DNA of 64,000 nucleotides from Bacillus cabrialesii (GCF_004124315.2 NZ_CP096889.1:975001-1039000), one strand, 5' to 3'. Numbered from the stretch's first letter, positions 16,357 to 25,960 are shown. Notes: generated by a model from the letters alone, not told the origin. A program made the numbers and translations.

Positions 16357-16383
16357 AATGTACCCATCAAAGGAGCTGGACTA

Positions 16384-17025
16384 ATGGAAGAACAATTAAT
16401 CTCTAAAAAAGAATTACTTGAAAGAACATCGATTTCATACGGTCAGCTGTATCGGTGGAAGCGGAAAAACTTAATTCCTGAGGAATGGTTTATTCGCAAA
16501 TCCACATTCACAGGGCAGGAGACGTTTTTTCCGAGAGAGGATATTTTAAAACGCATTTCAATGATTCAAAAGATGAAGGAAAACTTATCTTTGGATGAAA
16601 TGAGAGAAATGCTGTCGCCGAAAATGAAGGATGTCAGCATGACCGCTGATGAATTGCTTCATAAAGGTTTGATTTCAAAGCCTGCTCTTGATGTCTTTTC
16701 CGAAGGCGGAGAAAATCCGGTTTTTTCATCCCGCGATCTGCTTTCTCTGTATGTGCTTGAAGGGCTGCTGCAGTCCGGAAATGTCAGCCTGGCAGAAGCG
16801 AAAATGGCTGCAGAGGTGTTAAAGAAGCATGATACAGAAGAGATCAAGAACCAGACGGAGCTGATCGTACTGCGGAAGCTTGGTGTCACCACTTGTTTTA
16901 TAACGGCAGCCGCGGACAGCATTCTGTTTGAATCGTCCGTCAAGGTTGTGGAACGGGTAGATTTAGTAAAGGCGTCAGAAGAATTAAAAACAACATATAT
17001 GCAGGAGGGCCATCAATGGATGTAA
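16384..17025 (+). CDS. yhbD: MerR-like regulator YhbD
   Basis: A 213-residue protein whose N-terminal 70 residues resemble a MerR-type winged helix (LISKKELLERTSISYGQLYR; FFPREDILKRISMIQKMKEN). The remainder shows no known effector domain; one Cys lies in GVTTCFITAA. ATG 16384 follows AAAGGAGC. Its end overlaps the yhbE start by ten bases, so yhbDEF form a translationally coupled operon. It may control its own operon through the upstream inverted repeat. Confidence 0.9.
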   Translation: MEEQLISKKELLERTSISYGQLYRWKRKNLIPEEWFIRKSTFTGQETFFPREDILKRISMIQKMKENLSLDEMREMLSPKMKDVSMTADELLHKGLISKPALDVFSEGGENPVFSSRDLLSLYVLEGLLQSGNVSLAEAKMAAEVLKKHDTEEIKNQTELIVLRKLGVTTCFITAAADSILFESSVKVVERVDLVKASEELKTTYMQEGHQWM

Positions 17026-17729
17026 TGGAAAAGCTGGTGATAAACGGATCGGGAAGTTCAAAGGGAGGAACATTTCAATCAGTCGAAATTAACGGCAGCG
17101 GAACAGTGGCCGGGGACGTGGAATGTGACACTTTTTCTTTTAATGGAACGGGAAAAGCCGATGGAAGCGTCAAAGCGAAAGCGGTAACCATCAGCGGTTC
17201 AGGAAAGATACACGGAGATGTTGAAGCAGAATCGATTCGGATTCATGGTACTGGTTTTATACAAGGAGAGGTGTCTGCAAAACAATTAAAAATCGCTGGA
17301 TCATCAACATTTGGCGGTACAGTCAAGGCTGATGGCATTGACATTAGCGGTAAAGCTGTCATGGAAGCGGATTGTGAAACGGAAACCTTTCAATCAGAAG
17401 GGAAATGCAAAATCAGCGGGCTTTTAAACGCTGACCAGGTGATCGTTAACCTTTCTGCCGGGGAAAGTTATGTGCGTGAGATCGGCTGCCGCCACCTTCA
17501 AGTGACTGGAAGAAAAGGAATGCTGACATTGCTCAGACTGATGCCCCAGCCTGTTTTAACAGCTGAACTGATCGAAGGTGACGTGATTGAACTGACAAAT
17601 ACAAAGGCGAAAACCGTACGTGGTAATACAGTCAAAATCGGCCCGGATTGCCAGATTGAAACCGTCGAATACAGCGGAGACTATACTTGTGATCCGAGCG
17701 CATTGGTAGAAACATGCACAAAGGTGTGA
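17016..17729 (+). CDS. yhbE: Bactofilin family protein YhbE
   Basis: A 237-residue protein made of Gly-rich beta-helix turns (INGSGSSKGGTFQSVEINGS; ISGSGKIHGDVEAESIRIHG), as in bactofilins, which polymerise into cytoskeletal filaments. The C-terminal third departs from the repeat. ATG 17016 is inside the end of yhbD, behind AGGAGGG. YhbF is a paralogue. In B. subtilis the pair has been linked with flagellar assembly and motility; that is known, not seen here. Confidence 0.93.
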   Translation: MDVMEKLVINGSGSSKGGTFQSVEINGSGTVAGDVECDTFSFNGTGKADGSVKAKAVTISGSGKIHGDVEAESIRIHGTGFIQGEVSAKQLKIAGSSTFGGTVKADGIDISGKAVMEADCETETFQSEGKCKISGLLNADQVIVNLSAGESYVREIGCRHLQVTGRKGMLTLLRLMPQPVLTAELIEGDVIELTNTKAKTVRGNTVKIGPDCQIETVEYSGDYTCDPSALVETCTKV

Positions 17730-17740
17730 GGAGGACCGTA

Positions 17741-18448
17741 ATGGAGACAACAAAACTGGGAAATTTAAAATTATATGGCGCCGGATACGCTGCGGGAGGC
17801 GCGTATCACCATGTCAGTATCAAGGGTGAAGGTGTGGTCGGTGAAGGGCTGTCTGCCGCGGGCTGCCGCATTTTCGGAACGGGCCTTTTTCTCGGAAAAG
17901 CAGAAACTGAGCGGCTGCGTGTGTTCGGAGAAAGTGAGTTTAAAAGCAATCTTACATCCGGCAGAATCAATATTTACGGCACAATGAAGGTCAGCGGCTC
18001 ACTTCAATTTGATCGATTCAATCTGAAGGGCCTGGCTGAAATATGCGGGAATATGACTGGAGAATCGTGCGATGTGAAAGGGAAGCTTAGCGTTAAAGGC
18101 GACTGTGAAACGGAAATGTTCCATGTTACAGGCTGCGTTGATGTATCAGGTTTATTAAATGCGGGTGATGTTAAGCTTGGATTGAGCCATGATGTAAGCT
18201 ATGTGCGTGAAATCGGCGGAACAATAATAACAGTGAAAAGACGCGCGGGCTTGTTTAAACGGAAGAAAGTAAAGCTGATCGCCGATCTCATTGAAGGAGA
18301 TCAGGTTTATTTGGAGAATACAGAAGCGGCAGTTGTCAGAGGAAAAGAAGTGATTATCGGGCCGGGGTGCAGCATCGGAACGATTGAATACAAAAACAAA
18401 TGCGAATGTAATCAGCATTCAAAGATTAATGAAACAAACAAGATATAA
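17741..18448 (+). CDS. yhbF: Bactofilin family protein YhbF
   Basis: A 235-residue paralogue of YhbE with the same beta-helix pattern (YHHVSIKGEGVVGEG; GRINIYGTMKVSGSLQFDRF) and a matching C-terminal segment (HDVSYVREIGGTIITVKRR versus ESYVREIGCRHLQVTGRK). ATG 17741 follows GAGGAGGACC. It is twelve bases after yhbE, and a terminator follows. Two bactofilins encoded together suggest co-polymerisation. Confidence 0.92.
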   Translation: METTKLGNLKLYGAGYAAGGAYHHVSIKGEGVVGEGLSAAGCRIFGTGLFLGKAETERLRVFGESEFKSNLTSGRINIYGTMKVSGSLQFDRFNLKGLAEICGNMTGESCDVKGKLSVKGDCETEMFHVTGCVDVSGLLNAGDVKLGLSHDVSYVREIGGTIITVKRRAGLFKRKKVKLIADLIEGDQVYLENTEAAVVRGKEVIIGPGCSIGTIEYKNKCECNQHSKINETNKI

Positions 18449-18466
18449 AACATTGTTCTGTTATAA

Positions 18467-18499
18467 AAGAGGGTGCTCTCATTAGGAGCACCCTTTTTA
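18467..18499 (+). terminator. Terminator after yhbF
   Basis: AGAGGGTGCTC / GAGCACCCTTTTT. It overlaps the end of the small minus-strand gene at 18497, so it may serve both. Confidence 0.9.
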
Positions 18500-18586
18500 T
18501 TCTTTCCCCGGCTTGCTTTCGTACCCTGCGGTAAAAATTGATACTAAAAAAGTGACAATGACACCCATCATGATGATTGTTTTCAC
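18497..18586 (-). CDS. 29-aa small membrane peptide
   Basis: A short reading frame, too short for most gene callers. GTG at 18586 stands behind the strong ribosome site GGGGGAGAG. The product is 29 residues: a hydrophobic stretch KTIIMMGVIVTFLVSIFTAG followed by the polar tail YESKPGKE. It looks like a single-span membrane peptide. It ends at the yhbF terminator, which can act in reverse. No function is known to me; the SD and one-span architecture are the evidence. Confidence 0.6.
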   Translation of the reverse strand: MKTIIMMGVIVTFLVSIFTAGYESKPGKE

Positions 18587-18796
18587 CGTCTCTCCCCCTC
18601 TTCAATTTTTCCGTGCTGCCCGAGTCTGGATGATTTTGTATTTTTCTTTATTATGAACGGTCGCAGTCTGCCTTGTCAACGCTGTATAAGTATCTTTATT
18701 TTTAAGAAACCAAAGCATGTATCACGAGATGGCGGCATAGATTGTATCAAAGTACCTTATTTGCATAGCGCAACAAACATGATGGAGGAGGTCCTT

Positions 18797-20692
18797 ATGG
18801 ATATATTAAAGAAAATTGAACAGTACAGAGAGGAAGAGCAGCGGCTGAAATGGGAAGGTACATTCGCCGATTATTTGGAGATTATTAAAGAAAATCCAAT
18901 GGTCGCGCAATCTGCTCATTCTCGTGTTTTTAATATGATAAAAGACAGCGGGATAGAGGAGATCGACGGACGCAAGAAGTACAGTTTTTTTGACCGTGAG
19001 CTGTTCGGGCTTGAGGAATCTCTGGAGCGTCTTGTGGAGGAGTATTTTCATCCGGCCGCGAAACGGCTTGATGTCAGAAAGCGGATTCTATTGCTGATGG
19101 GGCCTGTTAGCGGCGGTAAATCCACGCTGGTCACGATGCTTAAAAAAGGTCTCGAAGCGTACACCCTGACGGATAATGGCGCTGTATATGCGATTAAAGG
19201 CTGCCCAATGCACGAAGACCCTCTACATTTAATCCCCCATCATTTACGTGAGGACTTTTACAGAGAATACGGCATTAGAATAGAAGGAAGTCTTTCTCCT
19301 TTAAATGTCATGAGGCTGGAGGAAGAGTACGGAGGAAGAATTGAGGATGTGAGGGTGGAGCGCATCTTCTTTTCAGAAGATAAGCGTACGGGAATTGGAA
19401 CATTCAGTCCGTCTGATCCGAAGTCTCAGGATATTGCCGATTTGACGGGAAGTATTGATTTCTCAACAATCGCCGAGTACGGTTCGGAATCAGATCCGCG
19501 CGCATATCGGTTTGATGGCGAGCTGAATAAAGCGAACCGCGGAATGATGGAGTTTCAAGAGATGCTGAAATGTGATGAGAAGTTTCTCTGGCATTTGCTT
19601 TCATTGACACAGGAAGGGAATTTTAAAGCGGGGCGATTTGCGTTAATTTCTGCTGATGAGCTGATCGTTGCTCACACGAATGAAACGGAGTATCGCTCAT
19701 TTATTTCTAATAAGAAGAATGAAGCCCTGCACTCAAGAATTATTGTGATGCCTGTCCCTTATAATTTAAAAGTGTCTGAGGAAGAGAGGATTTATGAAAA
19801 AATGATCGCAGAAAGCGATGTGGCGGATGTTCATATTGCCCCGCATACGCTGAAGGTCGCTGCGATGTTCTCGATTCTTACCCGATTAAAAGAACCGAAG
19901 CGGTCGGATATTGATCTGGTCAAGAAAATGAGACTGTATGATGGGGAAAGTGTGGAAGGATATAATTCTGTCGACGTTGAGGATATGAAAAAAGAATACA
20001 ATGATGAAGGCATGAGCGGCATTGATCCGCGGTACGTGATCAACCGGATTTCTTCAACGATTATCAGGAAAAATATGGAGTCGATTAATTCTCTTGATGT
20101 TCTTCGTTCCTTAAAAGAAGGTCTTGATCAGCACCCTTCGATTTCTAGCGAGGACAGGGAGCGGTATTTGAATTTTATTTCTGCCGCCCGCAAGGAATAT
20201 GACGACATTGCGAAAAAGGAAGTTCAAAAAGCGTTTGTATATTCGTATGAAGAATCAGCTAAAACACTTATGGACAATTACCTCGACAACGTAGAGGCCT
20301 ACTGCAATAAAAACAAGCTTCGTGATCCTTTGACAGGAGAAGAAATGAATCCTGACGAAAAGCTGATGAGATCAATCGAAGAGCAGATCGGCATTTCGGA
20401 AAACGCCAAAAAAGCGTTCCGCGAAGAAATCTTAATCCGCATTTCGGCCTATGCGAGAAAAGGCAAGCGGTTTGATTACAATTCTCATGAAAGACTGCGT
20501 GAAGCCATTCAGAAAAAGCTGTTTGCTGATCTGAAGGATGTCGTTAAAATTACGACTTCAACAAAAACGCCGGATGAGCAGCAGCTGAAAAAGGTAAATG
20601 AAGTCGTGGCCCGTTTAATTGATGAGCACGGCTACAACTCGACGAGCGCCAATGAGCTGCTGAAATATGTCGGCAGCCTGCTGAACCGATAA
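18797..20692 (+). CDS. prkA: PrkA AAA+ serine kinase/protease family protein
   Basis: The 631-residue product is PrkA. A P-loop of the AAA+ domain is visible as GPVSGGKSTLVTMLKKGL at about residue 105. The C-terminal half is the PrkA-specific kinase-like region. In B. subtilis PrkA is made in the mother cell during sporulation and has been described as a protein kinase and more recently as a protease. ATG 18797 follows GGAGGAGG and gives the known length. yhbH follows after a terminator. Confidence 0.97.
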   Translation: MDILKKIEQYREEEQRLKWEGTFADYLEIIKENPMVAQSAHSRVFNMIKDSGIEEIDGRKKYSFFDRELFGLEESLERLVEEYFHPAAKRLDVRKRILLLMGPVSGGKSTLVTMLKKGLEAYTLTDNGAVYAIKGCPMHEDPLHLIPHHLREDFYREYGIRIEGSLSPLNVMRLEEEYGGRIEDVRVERIFFSEDKRTGIGTFSPSDPKSQDIADLTGSIDFSTIAEYGSESDPRAYRFDGELNKANRGMMEFQEMLKCDEKFLWHLLSLTQEGNFKAGRFALISADELIVAHTNETEYRSFISNKKNEALHSRIIVMPVPYNLKVSEEERIYEKMIAESDVADVHIAPHTLKVAAMFSILTRLKEPKRSDIDLVKKMRLYDGESVEGYNSVDVEDMKKEYNDEGMSGIDPRYVINRISSTIIRKNMESINSLDVLRSLKEGLDQHPSISSEDRERYLNFISAARKEYDDIAKKEVQKAFVYSYEESAKTLMDNYLDNVEAYCNKNKLRDPLTGEEMNPDEKLMRSIEEQIGISENAKKAFREEILIRISAYARKGKRFDYNSHERLREAIQKKLFADLKDVVKITTSTKTPDEQQLKKVNEVVARLIDEHGYNSTSANELLKYVGSLLNR

Positions 20693-20700
20693 GCAACGTG

Positions 20701-20727
20701 ACCCGTCCGAATAGGGCGGGTTATTTT
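20701..20727 (+). terminator. Terminator after prkA
   Basis: ACCCGTCC-GAATA-GGGCGGGT then ATTTT; a moderate terminator. Confidence 0.75.
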
Positions 20728-20871
20728 GTCCCATTTTCTAAATAGTTTGTCAATTAACCGTGCTTTTGTGCATATGATGAATATAAATCTTTTCGAAAGA
20801 CTTGTTTCATAATCTGGCACAAGCCGGAATACGTATGTATCACGACCACAAATGGTTAAGGAGGGGAATTC

Positions 20872-22050
20872 ATGTCCCAAAATGACAGCGGCCATTTTTT
20901 AATTTCTGAGGAAAACTGGTCCCTCCATCGCAAAGGCTTCGATGACCAGCAGCGCCACCAGAAAAAAGTTCAGGAAGCGATCAAAAACAATCTTCCGGAC
21001 CTCGTGACCGAGGAAAGCATTATTATGTCTAATGGAAAAGATGTAGTGAAGATTCCAATCCGTTCACTGGATGAGTATAAAATCCGTTATAACTATGATA
21101 AAAATAAACATGTAGGGCAGGGAGAAGGCGACAGCCAGGTTGGAGATATTGTGGCCCGGGATGGATCCGACAAGAAACAGGGGCCTGGAAAAGGGCAAGG
21201 CGCCGGTGATCAGGCGGGCGAAGATTATTATGAAGCAGAAGTTTCATTAATGGATTTAGAAGAAGCGCTTTTTAAGGAATTAGAACTTCCGAATCTCCAG
21301 CAAAAAGAGCGGGACAATATCATTCATACAGATATTGAATTTAATGATATCCGTAAAACAGGGTTAACCGGTAATATTGATAAGAAAAGAACGATGATGT
21401 CGGCTTTTAAGCGAAACGCGATGTCAGGGAAGCCGTCGTTCTATCCGATTTACCCGGAGGATCTGAAATATAAGACGTGGAATGACATAACAAAACCCGA
21501 GTCAAAAGCCGTCGTATTAGCAATGATGGATACAAGCGGCAGTATGGGTGTCTGGGAAAAATACATGGCCAGAAGCTTCTTTTTCTGGATGACCCGGTTT
21601 TTGCGGACGAAATATGAGACTGTAGAAATTGAATTTATTGCCCATCATACAGAAGCAAAAGTCGTATCGGAAGAGGACTTCTTTTCGAAGGGAGAAAGCG
21701 GCGGAACCATCTGTTCTTCAGTTTACCGAAAGTCGCTTGAGCTGATTGATGAAAAGTACAATCCCGCCCGCTATAATATTTATCCATTTCATTTTTCTGA
21801 CGGTGACAACCTGACATCTGACAACGCGCGCTGTGTGAAGCTGGTCAATGATATTATGAAGAAAGCGAATCTATTCTGTTACGGCGAGGTCAATCAGTAT
21901 AACAGGCATTCAACGTTAATGTCCGCATACAAAAATGTGAAAGACGAGAAATTTAAGTACTATATTTTAAAACAGAAATCTGATGTATTTCAGGCTCTGA
22001 AGAACTTTTTCAGAAATGAAGAGTCTGGCGTAAGCCATCAATATTCGTAA
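20872..22050 (+). CDS. yhbH: UPF0229 protein YhbH
   Basis: The 392-residue product is YhbH (DUF444 family), conserved next to prkA and spoVR-type genes in many bacteria. A VWA-like segment is present: AVVLAMMDTSGSMGVWEKYM is a MIDAS motif (DxSxS). An acidic/Gly-rich linker (GPGKGQGAGDQAGED) separates the halves. ATG 20872 follows AAGGAGGGG. The role is in sporulation, but the mechanism is not known to me. Confidence 0.96.
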   Translation: MSQNDSGHFLISEENWSLHRKGFDDQQRHQKKVQEAIKNNLPDLVTEESIIMSNGKDVVKIPIRSLDEYKIRYNYDKNKHVGQGEGDSQVGDIVARDGSDKKQGPGKGQGAGDQAGEDYYEAEVSLMDLEEALFKELELPNLQQKERDNIIHTDIEFNDIRKTGLTGNIDKKRTMMSAFKRNAMSGKPSFYPIYPEDLKYKTWNDITKPESKAVVLAMMDTSGSMGVWEKYMARSFFFWMTRFLRTKYETVEIEFIAHHTEAKVVSEEDFFSKGESGGTICSSVYRKSLELIDEKYNPARYNIYPFHFSDGDNLTSDNARCVKLVNDIMKKANLFCYGEVNQYNRHSTLMSAYKNVKDEKFKYYILKQKSDVFQALKNFFRNEESGVSHQYS

Positions 22051-22053
22051 TGA

Positions 22054-22079
22054 GAAGCCCATTCCAGGGCTTTTTTTTA
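22054..22079 (+). terminator. Terminator after yhbH
   Basis: GAAGCCC-ATTCCA-GGGCTTTTTTTT, a short stem with long T-run. Confidence 0.88.
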
Positions 22080-22209
22080 TTTAAAAAAAGCAAGAAAACG
22101 TTTGCGAAAAAAATACGGGAAAAAAAGAAATTTTTCCTTTGACAAATCTTCTTTCATTTATTAATATTTTATCTTGTGAACTATTATTGAGGAATGAGGT
22201 GAAAAGGAG

Positions 22210-22674
22210 TTGACTGAATCAGAACGTGCTTTGCTCACTTTTGAACAGCTCTTCGATACGTCTCGGGCGATTTATAAAAAACAGAAGAAGATATTGGAGA
22301 TTGTGCTTGAGCCTTTTGATATTACAGTCCTTCAATATTTGCTGATGTTTAAAATTCATCAAAGCGGAAGCACGCCGCTAAGCAAGCTGGCGATGTCGCT
22401 TGATCTTAAGCCCGCTTCTGTGACGCGGATGACAGATATCCTGTATAAGCGCCAATTGATGAATCGGTATGACAGTCCGGATGACCGCCGTATCGTTATG
22501 ATTCAGTTAACCGAAGAGGGGGAAGAACTATTAAACAACGCCGCTGTGAACTATGCAAAAATGGGGGCGAGCTTGTATCAAAAGCTTGATACATCCCAGC
22601 TTCAATATTTGCGTAAGCTTGCCGGAAGCCTGTCAAAGCTGGCTGAAGGATGCTCAGAAAAAAGCGGTAATTAA
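22210..22674 (+). CDS. yhbI: MarR-family regulator YhbI
   Basis: A 154-residue winged-helix protein of the MarR type: LSKLAMSLDLKPASVTRMTD is the recognition region and RYDSPDDRRIVMIQLTEEG the wing. It starts at TTG 22210 behind AAAAGGAG. It is the first gene of an efflux operon (yhbI-yhbJ-yhcA-yhcB-yhcC) and is probably its repressor. The ligand is unknown. Confidence 0.93.
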   Translation: MTESERALLTFEQLFDTSRAIYKKQKKILEIVLEPFDITVLQYLLMFKIHQSGSTPLSKLAMSLDLKPASVTRMTDILYKRQLMNRYDSPDDRRIVMIQLTEEGEELLNNAAVNYAKMGASLYQKLDTSQLQYLRKLAGSLSKLAEGCSEKSGN

Positions 22675-22742
22675 AAACTTCCCACATATTTTCACCAGCT
22701 TTCCGCAAAATGATAGAGGATGAAACGAAAGGAGAAAACAAA

Positions 22743-23375
22743 ATGAACAGAGGACGTTTAATTCTGACCAACATTATCGGTTTGATTGTTGTTCTTGCAA
22801 TTATAGGCGGAGGTGCTTATTACTATTATCAAAGCACAAACTTTGTAAAAACAGACGAAGCGAAAGTAGCCGGCGATATGGCTGCTATCACAGCTCCAGC
22901 AGCTGGTAAAGTTTCTGACTGGGATCTTGAAGAAGGAAAAACAGTTAAAAAAGGCGACACAGTAGCAAAAATCAAAGGTGAACAATCTGTTGACGTAAAA
23001 TCCATCATGGACGGAACGATTGTGAAAAACGAAGTGAAAAACGGTCAAACAGTACAGGCTGGCACAACTATTGCACAAACAATTGACATGGATCACCTTT
23101 ACATCACTGCAAATATTAAAGAAACAGAAATTGCTGATATTGAAAATGGCGACAAAGTAGACATCGTGGTTGACGGAGATCCTGATACTACATTTGACGG
23201 TACAGTAGAAGAAATCGGATATGCGACAAACTCAACTTTTGATATGCTTCCATCTTCTAACTCAAGCGGTAACTACACAAAAGTAACACAAAAAGTTCCT
23301 GTTAAAATTTCTATTAGCAACCCATCTTCAAAAGTGCTTCCTGGTATGAACGCAACTGTTAAAATTTCTGAATAA
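22743..23375 (+). CDS. yhbJ: EmrA/HlyD-type membrane fusion protein YhbJ
   Basis: A 210-residue adaptor with one N-terminal span (LTNIIGLIVVLAIIGGGAYY) and a biotinyl-lipoyl-like barrel (AAITAPAAGKVSDWDLEEGK; IMDGTIVKNEVKNGQTV). It is short for the family because the alpha-hairpin is nearly absent, as usual in Gram-positive relatives. ATG 22743 follows GAAAGGAG. It is co-encoded with the DHA2 transporter YhcA, with which it presumably works. Confidence 0.94.
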   Translation: MNRGRLILTNIIGLIVVLAIIGGGAYYYYQSTNFVKTDEAKVAGDMAAITAPAAGKVSDWDLEEGKTVKKGDTVAKIKGEQSVDVKSIMDGTIVKNEVKNGQTVQAGTTIAQTIDMDHLYITANIKETEIADIENGDKVDIVVDGDPDTTFDGTVEEIGYATNSTFDMLPSSNSSGNYTKVTQKVPVKISISNPSSKVLPGMNATVKISE

Positions 23376-23415
23376 AACAGGTCAGTCATCAAACCATGAA
23401 AGGAGGTTGTCTTAG

Positions 23416-25020
23416 ATGGCTACAGGCAAAGAAAATAATGCAAAAAGCCCTATGACATTGCTGTTTGTGCTAATGGCGGGGCTGTTTCTGGCAATACTTA
23501 ACCAAACGCTGCTTAACGTTGCAATGCCGCACTTAATGACTGAATTTGGTGTAAGTGCAACGACGATTCAGTGGCTCACAACAGGTTACATGCTTGTTAA
23601 CGGCGTTTTGATTCCGTTATCTGCCTTCCTGATTACACGGTTTGGCCAACGGAGTCTCTTTCTCGTCGCCATGTTCTGTTTTACGCTCGGTACGTTAGTC
23701 TGCGGTATCGCACCTAACTTCTCTACAATGCTGATCGGACGTTTGATTCAGGCCGTGGGCGGAGGAATCTTGCAGCCGCTCGTTATGACAACCATTCTGT
23801 TAATCTTCCCGCCTGAAAGCAGGGGGAAAGGAATGGGGATCTTCGGACTTGCGATGATGTTTGCTCCGGCGGTCGGTCCGACTCTTTCCGGATGGATCAT
23901 TGAGCATTACACATGGCGCATTATGTTTTACGGACTTGTGCCGATTGGCGCAATTGTAATTATCGTGGCTTTCTTCATCTTTAAAAATCTGGTGGAGCCG
24001 CAAAAAATCAAACTCGATACGCTTGGAGCGATTCTTTCGATTGTCGGATTCGCCTCCTTATTATACGGAGTCAGTGAAGCGGGATCTGACGGCTGGACTG
24101 ACCCGATTGTCCTGTCTACAGTTATTATAGGTGTCATTGCGATCGTTGCTTTTGTTATTCAGCAATTGCGTCATGATGATCCGATGCTTGATTTCAGAGT
24201 GTTTAAATACGACATTTTCTCACTTTCAAGTGTCATTAACATCGTTATTACTGTAGCACTATACACTGGTATGTTCCTGCTGCCGATTTATCTTCAAAAC
24301 CTGGTCGGCTTTACGGCTCTTCAATCCGGTTTGCTTCTGCTTCCGGGTGCGATCGTCATGCTGATCATGTCACCGATCTCCGGTATTTTGTTTGATAAAT
24401 TCGGTCCGAGACCGCTTGCGATTATCGGGCTTCTCGTGACAGTGGTGACAACATATCAATATACGCAATTAACGATTGATACACCATATACATTGATCAT
24501 GCTGATCTATTCAGTCCGTGCATTCGGTATGTCACTCTTAATGATGCCGGTTATGACAGCGGGTATGAACCAGCTTCCTGCCCGCCTGAACAGCCACGGT
24601 ACGGCGATGAGCAACACGCTTCGCCAAATCAGCGGATCAATCGGTACAAGTTTAATTACGACAATTTATACAAACCGTACGACGTTCCATTATTCACAAA
24701 TTGCAGATAAAACAAGCACGGCGGACCCGAACTTCCTCCATGCATTCCAAAATGCAGTTACGAATTTAATGGTGAATATGAACATGTCTTATGACACAGC
24801 GAAAACGTATGTTTTCTCTCATCTTTACAAACATGCGTCGCTTGATTCAAACGTGATGGGGATTAATGATGCCTTTATGTGGGCAACTATATTCTGTGTG
24901 TTTGGCTTGATTCTGGCTCTATTCCTGCGTGATGTCAGAAAAGATAAAGCGCGTGCGGAGAAAAAGAAACAAGAGGAGCTTTCATTGCTTCCGGCTCCTA
25001 AAGAAGTGAAGGAATCTTAA
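23416..25020 (+). CDS. yhcA: EmrB-type DHA2 multidrug transporter YhcA
   Basis: The 534-residue product is a major facilitator with 14 predicted spans. Motif A-like RFGQRSLFLVAMF lies after the second span and motif C-like GPTLSGWIIEH is in the fifth. It should export drugs or other amphiphiles by proton antiport. It follows yhbJ by 40 bases, with AAAGGAGG before ATG 23416, in the yhbI operon. Confidence 0.95.
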   Translation: MATGKENNAKSPMTLLFVLMAGLFLAILNQTLLNVAMPHLMTEFGVSATTIQWLTTGYMLVNGVLIPLSAFLITRFGQRSLFLVAMFCFTLGTLVCGIAPNFSTMLIGRLIQAVGGGILQPLVMTTILLIFPPESRGKGMGIFGLAMMFAPAVGPTLSGWIIEHYTWRIMFYGLVPIGAIVIIVAFFIFKNLVEPQKIKLDTLGAILSIVGFASLLYGVSEAGSDGWTDPIVLSTVIIGVIAIVAFVIQQLRHDDPMLDFRVFKYDIFSLSSVINIVITVALYTGMFLLPIYLQNLVGFTALQSGLLLLPGAIVMLIMSPISGILFDKFGPRPLAIIGLLVTVVTTYQYTQLTIDTPYTLIMLIYSVRAFGMSLLMMPVMTAGMNQLPARLNSHGTAMSNTLRQISGSIGTSLITTIYTNRTTFHYSQIADKTSTADPNFLHAFQNAVTNLMVNMNMSYDTAKTYVFSHLYKHASLDSNVMGINDAFMWATIFCVFGLILALFLRDVRKDKARAEKKKQEELSLLPAPKEVKES

Positions 25021-25042
25021 TCTGTACAGGGAGGTTTCCTGA

Positions 25043-25573
25043 ATGAAAATTTATGTAGTGTATGACAGTGAAGGTGAACATACTAAGGTTCTTGCAGAAG
25101 CGATTGCTGAAGGTGCAAGAGAAAACGAAGCGGCTGAGGTATTGATCGACCATGTTGATCAAGCGGATATCCGCAAGCTGAAAGATATGGATGCGATTAT
25201 TTGGGGATGCCCGGGGCATTTCGGAACAATCAGCTCCGGTCTTAAAGCTTGGATCGACAGACTTGGCTACTTATGGGCTGAAGGCGAACTGATCAACAAA
25301 GTCGGTGCTGTTTTCTGCACAACGGCAACAACACACGGCGGCTTGGAAATGACAATGCACAACTTAATCACGCCGATGTTCCACCAAGGCATGATCGTTG
25401 TCGGCCTGCCTGGAAACGTACCTGAAAACGCACTGTACGGCTCTTATTACGGAGCGGGTGTCACTTGTCCGGTTGACAGTGATGAGTTAATGTCCGAGGA
25501 AGGTATTCAGCTTGGACGCGCTTTAGGAAGACGCGTCAGCCAAGTCACAGGAAACCTAACATCAGGACAGTAA
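25043..25573 (+). CDS. yhcB: WrbA-like flavodoxin-fold oxidoreductase YhcB
   Basis: A 176-residue flavodoxin-like protein: the N-terminal phosphate-binding loop is YVVYDSEGEHTKVLAEAIAE, and IIWGCPGHFGTISSGLKAW and CTTATTHGGLEMT are typical of the WrbA/NQO family. It probably reduces quinones using NAD(P)H. It is inside the efflux operon, 22 bases after yhcA. Confidence 0.93.
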   Translation: MKIYVVYDSEGEHTKVLAEAIAEGARENEAAEVLIDHVDQADIRKLKDMDAIIWGCPGHFGTISSGLKAWIDRLGYLWAEGELINKVGAVFCTTATTHGGLEMTMHNLITPMFHQGMIVVGLPGNVPENALYGSYYGAGVTCPVDSDELMSEEGIQLGRALGRRVSQVTGNLTSGQ

Positions 25574-25585
25574 GGAGAGGTTGAA

Positions 25586-25960
25586 ATGGCCATTATTATA
25601 GCAATTATTGCTGCTGTTATTGTCATTGCGGCTCTTATTACATTCAACGTCCGCAACGCCTCTCCTGGGCCCGAGAAGCAAGAAACAACCGAAAGAATCG
25701 CCCCTCCAGAAGAGGATAAAAACGAAGCGCAATACCCTGCTGAAGCAAGGGCTGCCGAGCATTCGCCAGCCGTTGTGAACAACGATTCTCCAAAAGAGAA
25801 ACGAAACACAATGGGTGATGATATTTACAGGCAGGCGCTGCAAAAGTTTAAGCATTCTGATGAAGATCAGGCAGAAGAAGAGGTCACTGAGGAAAGTGAC
25901 AAAATGCAGGACAGCAGCTATCGTGATGCGCTGCTCTCCATGAAAAATAAGAAGAAGTAA
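25586..25960 (+). CDS. yhcC: Single-span membrane protein YhcC
   Basis: A 124-residue protein with one N-terminal span (IIIAIIAAVIVIAALITF) and a charged cytoplasmic-type tail rich in Glu, Lys and Gln. The C-terminal segment DDIYRQALQKF is echoed by DSSYRDALLSM. Last gene of the efflux operon, 12 bases after yhcB. Its 3' end and terminator are duplicated at 29638-29963, where a damaged copy follows the Sdp-like island. Function unknown. Confidence 0.93.
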   Translation: MAIIIAIIAAVIVIAALITFNVRNASPGPEKQETTERIAPPEEDKNEAQYPAEARAAEHSPAVVNNDSPKEKRNTMGDDIYRQALQKFKHSDEDQAEEEVTEESDKMQDSSYRDALLSMKNKKK

